Source of the DNA: JAGLHV01 sp023132075 [NCBI: bacterium]
GTDB lineage: Bacteria; CBDUZB01; JAGLHV01
Direction of reading: 5' to 3'
Assembly: GCA_023132075.1 (NCBI GenBank)
Contig: JAGLYT010000071.1
Coordinates: 1-7,789, forward strand
DNA: 7,789 bases
The position numbers and the translations under genes were made by a program. Positions 1 through 4,875 of the stretch are shown in pieces. The number at the start of each line of letters is the position of its first letter. Position 1 is the stretch's first letter. The notes beneath the pieces are model-generated. The model saw only the letters and a program-made list of their open reading frames with translations, was not told the DNA's origin and did no database searches.

Positions 1-56
1 CAAATTAAATGTTCATAAGCTATCAACCATAGTTCTGAAAAAGTTATCTATATATC

Positions 57-125
57 ACCGAACGCTTGAACTCCCCTGCTTTTTACGCGAAGCGGAAAAA
101 TGTCAGGTGCAACGCATTGTTATAG
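57..125 (-). other. attC: attC-like integron recombination site
   Basis: This 69-bp imperfect inverted repeat lies at the 3' end of the small secreted-protein gene. Read on the minus strand, it opens with an R''-like box CTATAAC (119-125) that contains the gene's TAA stop. It closes with an R'-like box GTTCGGT (57-63). The two arms match when folded: AAC at the base, then CCTG paired with CAGG, then TTTTT with AAAAA, then CGC with GCG around a TTC tip. Mismatches and bulges between these blocks are typical of attC sites, which integron integrases recognise as folded single strands. The inner arms resemble the aadA-type attC as I remember it (AACAAT.CGTT on one side, TTCAAGCGTT on the other). 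The outer boxes fit RYYYAAC/GTTRRRY only partly. Assignment is by architecture and memory of known sites; no covariance search was possible. Confidence 0.72.
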
Positions 126-515
126 GTTGTAATTTTTTTTAATTTGTTCTGCCCATTTATTTGCTTCCCCATTTTCCACGTAGATTATTTGCATATGAGG
201 ATTTTTTTCGATTCCATTAATTATTGATTTTAGAGTTTTAGTGTTCAGCGTGTAATCAGAAAAAATGAATACATAAATGGCACTGCCGCTCCAAGCTACT
301 TCTTCAATTTTGGGAAAAAGTTCTTTTAAGGTAACATTTTTGACTTCTTCTGATTCGATACCTGTATGAAGACTATACTTAAAACCAGTTATTATTCTCG
401 AGCCAATATTATCTTCTTTTATTATAGCTTTGCATGAAATGGCGACACTTCTTAATTCGGCAAATGAAGGTAAAGTATAGAGGATAAAAAAAAGAAACAG
501 TATTAATTTTTTCAT
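120..515 (-). CDS. Small secreted protein, probable integron cassette gene
   Basis: This encodes 131 residues that I do not recognise. Residues 1-19 form a clear Sec signal peptide: MKK, a run of Leu/Phe/Ile, then a PSFA cleavage motif before Glu20. The mature protein is therefore about 112 residues and exported. It holds one cysteine (about residue 28), alternating hydrophobic strands such as the stretch AIYVFIFSDY, and a lysine-rich C-terminus. This suggests a small alpha/beta fold with no visible catalytic motif. An AGGAG site (522-526) six bases before the ATG supports the start. The stop codon sits inside the attC-like site, and the ribosome site overlaps the GTTATAG boundary, so coding sequence nearly fills the putative cassette. 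Its own promoter-like sequence lies about 65-90 bp upstream. Integron cassettes often carry orphan genes of this kind, so lack of recognition is expected. Confidence 0.8.
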   Translation of the reverse strand: MKKLILFLFFILYTLPSFAELRSVAISCKAIIKEDNIGSRIITGFKYSLHTGIESEEVKNVTLKELFPKIEEVAWSGSAIYVFIFSDYTLNTKTLKSIINGIEKNPHMQIIYVENGEANKWAEQIKKNYNL

Positions 516-524
516 TTTATTCTC

Positions 525-531
525 CTATAAC
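525..531 (-). other. Putative cassette 5' boundary (attI or secondary insertion site)
   Basis: The minus strand reads GTTATAG here, immediately before the gene's ribosome site. This is the exact reverse complement of the CTATAAC box at 119-125. In integron cassettes, the six bases after the crossover G at the 5' end pair with the R'' box of the same cassette's attC in the excised circle. If both boundaries are right, the cassette runs from 530 down to 63, 468 bp. The sequence just upstream (on the minus strand, TATATAAT) does not look like the end of another attC, so this would be the first cassette position or a secondary insertion site. Confidence 0.55.
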
Positions 532-578
532 ATTATATATTATCTATTTACTCTATTTTCAGAAAACTACACTATAGT

Positions 579-608
579 ATTGTAGAAAAAAAGGGGGGTT
601 AGTGTCAA
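579..608 (-). promoter_or_regulatory. Sigma70-type promoter for the cassette gene (Pc-like)
   Basis: The minus strand carries TTGACA (603-608), an 18-bp spacer and TACAAT (579-584), five of six bases matching TATAAT. The predicted start is near 572, giving an untranslated leader of roughly 55 nt before the ATG at 515. It lies about 50 bp upstream of the putative cassette boundary, outside the cassette. That is where an integron's cassette promoter would sit. The spacer holds C6 and T7 runs. Seen directly; activity is inferred. Confidence 0.65.
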
Positions 609-626
609 GTTTTTTTGGGCAGCAGG

Positions 627-664
627 CAATAGGGTAGACAATAGGGGCAATAGGGGACGGTTTT
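627..664. repeat. CAATAGGG(G) short repeat cluster ending in ACGGTTTT
   Basis: Three near-identical units, CAATAGGG (627-634), CAATAGGGG (639-647) and CAATAGGGG (648-656), run into ACGGTTTT. The last two are directly adjacent. The GGGGACGGTT phrase recalls dispersed intergenic repeats in several anaerobe genomes, some near REP-associated Y1 transposases. That link is from memory only. No transposase lies nearby, and no reverse-oriented ACCGTCCCC partner is visible. Confidence 0.5.
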
Positions 665-691
665 AAGATAATAAGTTAATGTTTTTTTCTT

Positions 692-727
692 ACACAGTTA
701 TACTACTTATAAGTAGTATAACTGTGT
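692..727. repeat. Perfect 36-bp palindrome
   Basis: Two 18-bp arms, ACACAGTTATACTACTTA and its exact reverse complement, abut with no spacer. On the minus strand the palindrome overlaps TTGACA (725-730), with a weak TAGTAT 19 bp further on, so it could be an operator over a promoter reading toward the cassette gene. It could also form a cruciform or an RNA hairpin. On the minus strand it is followed by AAGAAAAAAAC rather than T residues, so it is not a standard intrinsic terminator in that direction. Confidence 0.7.
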
Positions 728-746
728 CAATATAAAACTCTTTAAT

Positions 747-779
747 AATAATAACCACCCTTGAAGGGTGGTTATTATT
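747..779 (-). terminator. Strong hairpin terminator below the lower 53-residue gene
   Basis: A perfect 15-bp stem (AATAATAACCACCCT with its complement) has a 3-nt nominal loop. The CCACCC/GGGTGG core is flanked by A/T-rich base, so the structure has A-rich left and T-rich right sides in both directions. On the minus strand the stem ends in TTATTATTATT. It starts 21 bp past the stop at 800-802, which suits rho-independent termination of that transcript. It may act in both directions, separating the hydrogenase region from the cassette region. Confidence 0.75.
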
Positions 780-799
780 CCTTTGAGAAATTCTAAAGG

Positions 800-961
800 C
801 TACTTATCGTTTTTTTCCACGAATTTCTTAATCTCTTCAACATTCTCCAGTATCAGCTTGGCCTTCCTTAATCCGAATTGAAAAGGGTATTTATCCTCTT
901 CATCATTCTTAATGACCAACATGGGATTTCCTTTGAATTCCGACTCCGATACGATAGACAT
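800..961 (-). CDS. Conserved 53-residue protein, paralogue A
   Basis: This small gene encodes 53 residues starting MSIVSESEFKGNPMLVIKN. It follows a near-ideal GGAGGAG ribosome site with ATG seven to eight bases on. A second copy at 4169-4330 has 47 of 53 residues identical. Of about 25 differing codons, 18 are synonymous and one is the stop (TAG against TAA), so selection has kept the protein. The pattern is two or three short strands (SESEFKG, NPMLVIKN, YPFQFGLRKAKLIL), then an amphipathic helix (ENVEEIKKFVEKN). This resembles the small strand-strand-strand-helix layout of PC4-like single-strand nucleic-acid-binding proteins, but that is a guess from shape only. It is transcribed alone from an operator-bearing promoter and ends at a strong hairpin. 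Function unknown; that it is a real gene is well supported. Confidence 0.88.
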   Translation of the reverse strand: MSIVSESEFKGNPMLVIKNDEEDKYPFQFGLRKAKLILENVEEIKKFVEKNDK

Positions 962-1007
962 AATTTACTCCTCCTTTTTAATTTGTTAACATATAATTTT
1001 ATTAAGC

Positions 1008-1037
1008 CAATTTTACATAGATATGTAAAATTGTCAA
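1008..1037 (-). promoter_or_regulatory. Promoter with overlapping palindromic operator, upstream of paralogue A
   Basis: The minus strand reads TTGACA (1032-1037), a 16-bp spacer and TAAAAT (1010-1015), about 50 bp before the ATG at 961. A perfect inverted repeat with 12-bp arms (CAATTTTACATA, a GA spacer, then its complement; 1008-1033) fills the spacer and both box edges. A dimeric repressor bound there would block RNA polymerase. The TACATA..TATGTA core is reminiscent of BlaI/CopY-type operators, but no such regulator is in the window. No matching element precedes the other paralogue. Confidence 0.62.
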
Positions 1038-1075
1038 CACTTAAAATAAAAAAACACAATCATAAGTTTAAATGC

Positions 1076-1342
1076 TTATTCTTTACAAATATTATCGTCG
1101 GAGCAGGGTGGTTTATCACAGCGTTCGGTCCTGCCACAACATGTTCCGCCTGTGGGAGCACTCTTTTTGTTATCCGTTGCGTAAAATCCCGAACCTTTAA
1201 AAATAACCTGCATTCCCGTTCCAATCACGCGTTTTACATTTCCATCACATTGGGAACATTTTTCAATCGGTGGAGCTGTAATATTCTGAAATTCCTCAAA
1301 TTCATAACCGCATTTTTCACATTTATACCCATATGTAGGCAT
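1076..1342 (-). CDS. FmdB-family zinc-ribbon protein
   Basis: This 88-residue protein has the hallmark FmdB/CxxC_CXXC_SSSS N-terminus MPTYGYKCEKCGYEFE. A zinc ribbon is formed by C8-x2-C11 and C29-x2-C32. The family is small and cytoplasmic, often annotated as putative regulators after FmdB near formamidase and amidase genes; its biochemical role is poorly defined. The conserved GTGMQVIFKGSGFYATD segment (41-57) matches family members. The C-terminal tail adds five more cysteines (68, 69, 75, 80, 86), which may hold a second metal site. AGGAGG (around 1353-1358) precedes the ATG. The gene starts 30 bp after the 67-residue protein gene and probably ends the hydA-yjdF run, since the next gene down has its own promoter. 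Confidence 0.88.
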   Translation of the reverse strand: MPTYGYKCEKCGYEFEEFQNITAPPIEKCSQCDGNVKRVIGTGMQVIFKGSGFYATDNKKSAPTGGTCCGRTERCDKPPCSDDNICKE

Positions 1343-1372
1343 TTTCTTCTTCCTCCTTTAAATAAATATTTT

Positions 1373-1576
1373 TTACTTTAAATTTTCATCGAGTGTTCCG
1401 TCCGGCATCATATTGTCCGGATGATATACATTGTCTTCTTCCATTTTTTTTCTGATACATTTTGAATAATCCCCCCAACAATAATTTTCAATCCACTGTT
1501 TATTTATTTTCTTTTGTTGGTAAAAATTTTTAAGAGGACACACTTCAAACCACCGGCAAATTTTTTTATCGTTCAT
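1373..1576 (-). CDS. Small four-cysteine conserved protein
   Basis: This 67-residue protein has cysteines at 7, 13, 33 and 40 (Cx5C and Cx6C pairs), aromatic residues close to them (W9, F10, W28, Y32, W34), and a conserved-looking tail YHPDNMMPDGTLDE (51-64). The layout CxWFEVCP...WIxxYC...C...MEE...YHPDxMxPDG recalls small uncharacterised proteins I have seen in thermophiles and anaerobes, but I cannot name a family with confidence. The four cysteines could bind zinc or an Fe-S cluster. No strong Shine-Dalgarno is visible before the ATG. It begins 36 bp after the yjdF stop, so coupling or leaderless re-initiation in a polycistronic message is possible. It has no signal peptide and is likely cytoplasmic. 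Confidence 0.75.
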   Translation of the reverse strand: MNDKKICRWFEVCPLKNFYQQKKINKQWIENYCWGDYSKCIRKKMEEDNVYHPDNMMPDGTLDENLK

Positions 1577-1612
1577 AATTTTTATTAACAGACCCAGTTT
1601 ATATTACTTTTC

Positions 1613-2206
1613 TTATTTTTTCGTTCCTTTATTAATTTTTAAGAAAATTATACCGGAGAAAATCGCTCCTAAGCCGTCGGCAAACATATCTTTTTGGGCA
1701 TCCCAGATATCGCCCTGACTTCCTAAAAAGGCTATTCCTGCAGTAGGATTGGCGGTTACTGCATAGAGCCATTCAATAATTTCATATATTGCTGCAACTG
1801 TAAAGATAGACAATATACCGAATAACGCTGTAAGCAATCTTGAATTTACCAGATTTTTCCGGTTTAGATACTCTGCAACAGGAAAGGCATAAAATCCCAC
1901 GCTGAAATGAGCAATTCTATCAAAATGATTCCTTTCAAACCCAAAAAAATCAGTTATCCAATCAAAAGGTACTCTTTCAAAAGTAAAATGCCCACCCAGT
2001 GTATGTAAAAATATCAAAACACTCATCATAATGTATGACAGGTTTGAAAATTGAAATCTTCTATGGGTTACAGCCAGGAATAAAACTATCCCTACTATAG
2101 GCAGATTTTCCGCAAACCACACATCTCTATCATAGGGGTTTATTGCCAGGGCAATAAAAAATATCACATAGGTGAGCAGTAAATAATGCGGTAATTTTAA
2201 CTTCAT
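1613..2206 (-). CDS. yjdF: DUF2238/YjdF-family membrane protein
   Basis: This 197-residue integral membrane protein is typical in length for the family. Recognisable motifs are NPYDRDVWFAENLP (23-36), HTLGGHFTFE (68-77), RNHFDRIAHFSVGF (92-105), YEIIEW (141-146) and GSQGDIWDAQKDMFADGLGA (162-181). Hydrophobic spans lie near 7-22, 35-47, 56-70, 99-112, 123-145 and 175-190, giving about six membrane helices. The charged and aromatic motifs (His, Asp, Glu near membrane faces) suggest a metal- or substrate-handling site, but no reaction is established for YjdF. GAGGAG lies nine bases before the ATG. It begins 39 bp below the hydrogenase stop with no terminator between them, so cotranscription is likely. 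The family assignment is firm; any role with the hydrogenase is unsupported. Confidence 0.88.
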   Translation of the reverse strand: MKLKLPHYLLLTYVIFFIALAINPYDRDVWFAENLPIVGIVLFLAVTHRRFQFSNLSYIMMSVLIFLHTLGGHFTFERVPFDWITDFFGFERNHFDRIAHFSVGFYAFPVAEYLNRKNLVNSRLLTALFGILSIFTVAAIYEIIEWLYAVTANPTAGIAFLGSQGDIWDAQKDMFADGLGAIFSGIIFLKINKGTKK

Positions 2207-2245
2207 AAAAATTAGCTCCTCAAAAATTTAATTTTCTCTTTTAAT

Positions 2246-4039
2246 TTATCCCTTGGTTATTCTTAACTTATCTTTATAAGGACAGGAAAACTCGTCTCCT
2301 CCGTAAAGAGGACGATCATAGTATTGTGTGTGCAGTAACTTTCGGGCTTTATCACTTAAAGGTTCACCTAAATACTCTTTATATAACTGTTGAATATACG
2401 GATTCTTATGCGATTGGCGAACAGTCACCTCTTTTTCTTCCCGGTAAATTGCTTTAGCTCTTTTTTCCCTTATTTCCAATCCGCCATAAGGTTGTCCACC
2501 GCCGCCGACACATCCTCCGGGACAAGCCATTACTTCTATAAAATGATAGGTCAATTTATTTTTTCTTTTTCCCTCTGCTACCCGGTCTAAGACTTCTTTT
2601 ACATTACCTAAACCGTGAGCGACAGCAACTCTTATTTTTTTACTACCTATCTCAACTTCTGCTTCTTTTACTCCTTGTAAGCCGCGCACGGCTTCAAAAT
2701 CAATATTGGACAACTCTTTTTCGGTAATAAATTCATAAGCGGTTCTCAAAGCCGCTTCCATTACTCCTCCGGTAGCACCAAAGATTAAACCTGCTCCCGA
2801 ATAAATACCTAAAGGAGCATCCGCTTTTCCATCGGGGAGATTAGCCAAATCAATTCCCGCTTGTTTAATAACTCTGGCAAATTCCCGGGTGGTAATAGTA
2901 ACATCTACATCCTGAACCCCCGAGGAAAACATATCATAACAGCGAAGTATTTCGTATTTTTTTGCCGTACAGGGCATAATGGAAACCATAAATATTTTTT
3001 CTTTGGGGATTTTCATTTTTTCCGCCCAGTATGTTTTTACCATTACCCCCAACATTTGATGGGGAGATTTTGCCGAAGAGAAATTATCAATAAACTCAGG
3101 ACAAAATTTTTCTAAATAATCAACCCAGGCCGGACAACAACTGGTAATAAGGGGAAGTCTGTCTTTTTCTGTTTTATATCTTTTTACAAACTCCGATGCC
3201 TCTTCCATAATAGTTAAATCCGCACCAAAATTAGTGTCAAACACATAGTCAACACCTAATAATTTCAACGCAGTATAAATTTTTTTCGTAACGGAAGTAC
3301 CCACAGGCAAACCAAATTCTTCACCTAAAGCAACCCTTACTGAGGGAGCAATCTGGGCAACGACAACCTTTTCCGGATTATTAAGTGCTTCCCATACCTC
3401 CTGGGTATGTTCTTCTTCATAAATGGCACCTGTAGGACAATACGAGGTACATTGTCCACATTTAACACAAGGACTGTGAAGTAAATCCGGTTTTGCCGCC
3501 GCATAAACTTTGGAACCTCTTTCCATAATCGCTAATGCATTTACTTTTTGAATTTCACTACAAATATAAACACACCTTTCGCAGGCAATACATTTTTCGG
3601 AATTAATGTTTAAGGCTACAGAGGTATTATCCCGATGTTCCGTTTTTATATGGTTTGGAAAACGCAACTCTTCTCTAAGACCTAACTGAATGGCTAAATC
3701 CTGTAATTCGCAATTGCCATTTTTGATACAAATAAGACAATCTGTAGGATGGGAGGAAAGGATTAGTTCTAAATTCATCCGCCGGGCTTTAAGCACCCTC
3801 TGGGTATGAGTAAATATTTCCATCCCTTCTTCTACCGGAGTGGAACAAGCACATTCCAGGTGATCTCTTCCTTTTATTTCTACCAGACAAATGCGGCAAA
3901 CTCCATTTACTTTAAGATCCGGATGATAACACAAAGTAGGAATATTTATCCCTATTTTTTTAGCCGCGTCTAAAATGGTACTTTTTTCAGAAATATTCAG
4001 ATTCTGACTGTCAATGGTTAAACCTACCTCTTTATTCAT
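2246..4039 (-). CDS. hydA: [FeFe]-hydrogenase, multi-cluster catalytic subunit (HydA/HndD type)
   Basis: This 597-residue cytoplasmic enzyme reversibly reduces protons to H2. The N-terminal NuoG-like [2Fe-2S] domain uses C37, C48, C51 and C65. A His-ligated [4Fe-4S] site uses H97, C101, C104 and C110. Two ferredoxin-type [4Fe-4S] clusters use C150/C153/C156 with C201, and C191/C194/C197 with C160. The H-cluster motifs are intact: TSCCPAW (299-305), MPCTAKKYE (355-363) and EVMACPGGCVGGGGQP (502-517). Ligands are C302, C357, C506 and C510, and C301 is the proton-relay cysteine. The C-terminal small-subunit-like segment follows, around residues 540-575. Length matches HndD and clostridial CpI, without the extra C-terminal [2Fe-2S] domain of Thermotoga HydA. 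I chose ATG 4039 because AGGAAG lies seven bases upstream; an ATG six codons earlier would place that site inside the gene. No HydB/HydC or HydEFG genes are present, so the electron partner is unknown: NAD(P)H and bifurcation, or ferredoxin. Confidence 0.96.
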   Translation of the reverse strand: MNKEVGLTIDSQNLNISEKSTILDAAKKIGINIPTLCYHPDLKVNGVCRICLVEIKGRDHLECACSTPVEEGMEIFTHTQRVLKARRMNLELILSSHPTDCLICIKNGNCELQDLAIQLGLREELRFPNHIKTEHRDNTSVALNINSEKCIACERCVYICSEIQKVNALAIMERGSKVYAAAKPDLLHSPCVKCGQCTSYCPTGAIYEEEHTQEVWEALNNPEKVVVAQIAPSVRVALGEEFGLPVGTSVTKKIYTALKLLGVDYVFDTNFGADLTIMEEASEFVKRYKTEKDRLPLITSCCPAWVDYLEKFCPEFIDNFSSAKSPHQMLGVMVKTYWAEKMKIPKEKIFMVSIMPCTAKKYEILRCYDMFSSGVQDVDVTITTREFARVIKQAGIDLANLPDGKADAPLGIYSGAGLIFGATGGVMEAALRTAYEFITEKELSNIDFEAVRGLQGVKEAEVEIGSKKIRVAVAHGLGNVKEVLDRVAEGKRKNKLTYHFIEVMACPGGCVGGGGQPYGGLEIREKRAKAIYREEKEVTVRQSHKNPYIQQLYKEYLGEPLSDKARKLLHTQYYDRPLYGGDEFSCPYKDKLRITKG

Positions 4040-4114
4040 TTTTTCACTTCCTAACATTCAAAATGTTTTTAACAACTCTTCGAATCTATCGAATTTTTCT
4101 TTTCAAGGCTTACC

Positions 4115-4134
4115 TTTCAGGACTTTTCCTGAAA
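4115..4134. other. Hairpin in the leader upstream of hydA
   Basis: A perfect 8-bp stem (TTTCAGGA / TCCTGAAA) with a 4-nt loop lies 76 bp above the hydA start. Neither side carries a clear T-run in the minus direction, so it is a weak terminator candidate at best. It may be a leader structure between the upper 53-residue gene and hydA. A second, weaker 5-bp inverted repeat (TTCGA..TCGAA) lies just below it, near 4079-4093. Confidence 0.4.
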
Positions 4135-4168
4135 ATTATTTCTCCGCCAAGAAACTGAGATATAAAAA

Positions 4169-4330
4169 TTATTTATCGTTTTTTTCTACGAATTTCTTAA
4201 TGCTTTCAATATTCTCTAAAATCAGTTTCGCTTTTCTTAGACCGAATTGAAAAGGAAATCTGTCCTCTTCAAAGTTTTTGATGACTAATATGGGATTCCC
4301 TTTGAATTCCGATTCCGAGACGATAGACAT
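4169..4330 (-). CDS. Conserved 53-residue protein, paralogue B
   Basis: This is the second copy of the 53-residue gene, starting MSIVSESEFKGNPILVIKN. It differs from the copy at 800-961 at six residues: M14I, D20F, K24R, Y25F, V41I and E43S. DNA identity is about 81% over the coding sequence, mostly synonymous change. The identical leader AAGGAGGAGTAAATT precedes both start codons, while flanking DNA beyond that is unrelated. The duplicated unit as now visible is therefore ribosome site plus gene. The buried-looking core (FQFGLRKAKLILEN) is fully conserved, and changes cluster in the 20-25 loop and on the helix face. It lies 129 bp above hydA in the same direction. No strong promoter was found, so the source of its transcript is unclear. 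Function unknown, as for paralogue A. Confidence 0.87.
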   Translation of the reverse strand: MSIVSESEFKGNPILVIKNFEEDRFPFQFGLRKAKLILENIESIKKFVEKNDK

Positions 4331-4643
4331 AATTTACTCCTCCTTGTTAAATAAAGTAAAACATCTACATCTAAAAATTTCGAAACTTCAATGCCGGAAT
4401 TGATTAAGACTAATAATTCAAATCTTGATGCTGCTAATTCCATTCCCGCATTGGATAAAATATAACATTTTTATAAGTCAGAAGAATATGAGCCTATTTT
4501 AAAAAAACCACTCTTACCAAAAAATAAATATTAAGCACAAAAACTTCATAGTTATAAACATTTATTCCCTGAACCAACATCATTAAATAAACCCGTATAA
4601 AAATTTGCCGCTTAAATATATCTATTACTAATGATAATACTTG
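4331..4643. other. Gene-free AT-rich interval
   Basis: I see no convincing gene in these 313 bp. On the plus strand one frame beginning at ATG 4391 reads 24 codons to TAA. It continues through two further open stretches in the same frame, each ended by TAA (4532-4534 and 4598-4600). This could be a decayed gene or chance in AT-rich DNA. On the minus strand an open frame crosses 4455-4340 but has no ribosome site and runs into paralogue B in another frame. The interval should contain the transcript end of the 58-residue gene and the start of the paralogue B transcript, but no strong hairpin or promoter stands out. Confidence 0.5.
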
Positions 4644-4820
4644 TTATCTGGTAAAAGCATAATAAATTACATAAATCCATGATAACAATCCGTGAATTAT
4701 TGCCCAGATGATCGACTCATTAACCGACCAGGAAATAACCATTGCCAGAGCCGAGCCAAAACTAATCCCGGACTTTATTACCTGTTTTTTACTTTGGTAA
4801 AAAAGCGCTTCTGTTCCCAT
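4644..4820 (-). CDS. 58-residue two-helix membrane protein
   Basis: This short gene encodes 58 residues beginning MGTEALFYQSKKQVIKSG. A ribosome site AAAGGGGGT lies just before the ATG. Two hydrophobic segments, about residues 18-33 (FGSALAMVISW) and 37-56 (IIWAIIHGLLSWIYVIYYAF), flank a short SVNES turn. Basic residues sit before helix 1 (K11, K12, K16) and a single Arg ends the chain, giving a helical hairpin with both termini probably inside. I do not recognise a family, although the composition and clean start make a real gene likely. It is 55 bp below the phosphofructokinase stop, in the same direction, and shares with that gene a 17-bp repeat just upstream of its start. Function unknown. 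Confidence 0.78.
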   Translation of the reverse strand: MGTEALFYQSKKQVIKSGISFGSALAMVISWSVNESIIWAIIHGLLSWIYVIYYAFTR

Positions 4821-4840
4821 TTTGACCCCCTTTATTTTTT

Positions 4841-4857
4841 AGTAATGTCAAAAATGT
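4841..4857. repeat. 17-bp direct repeat, copy 1 (below pfk, above the 58-residue gene)
   Basis: AGTAATGTCAAAAATGT occurs here and again at 6212-6228 in the same orientation, 1371 bp apart. On the minus strand this copy sits about 20 bp before the start of the 58-residue gene. The strand that is transcribed contains TTGACA, but no -10 box follows at normal spacing. Confidence 0.7.
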
Positions 4858-4875
4858 AAGCCTGATTCTAAAATT

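Noticed and set aside
1-56. Start of a further cassette gene at the left edge
   Set aside because: On the minus strand the available ATGs lead to stops within a few codons; the sequence is too short to call a gene.
627-664. CRISPR array
   Set aside because: The units are 8-9 bp with no regular spacers, and no cas genes are present anywhere in the window.
692-727. The 36-bp palindrome as an attC site
   Set aside because: attC sites are imperfect, with bulged bases that set the strand used. This one is perfect and lacks the L and R box layout, despite its GTTATAC ends.
878-1381. Long plus-strand open frame across paralogue A and fmdB
   Set aside because: It is the complement of two well-supported minus-strand genes with good ribosome sites and recognised domains. 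Its translation has no recognisable motif.
2246-4039. NADH dehydrogenase NuoG rather than hydrogenase
   Set aside because: The N-terminal clusters are NuoG-like, but all three H-cluster motifs with their four cysteine ligands are present, which NuoG lacks.
4040-4057. hydA start six codons upstream (ATG 4055-4057)
   Set aside because: The only good ribosome site, AGGAAG, would then lie inside the coding sequence. It is well placed for ATG 4037-4039, and the family N-terminus aligns with the later start.
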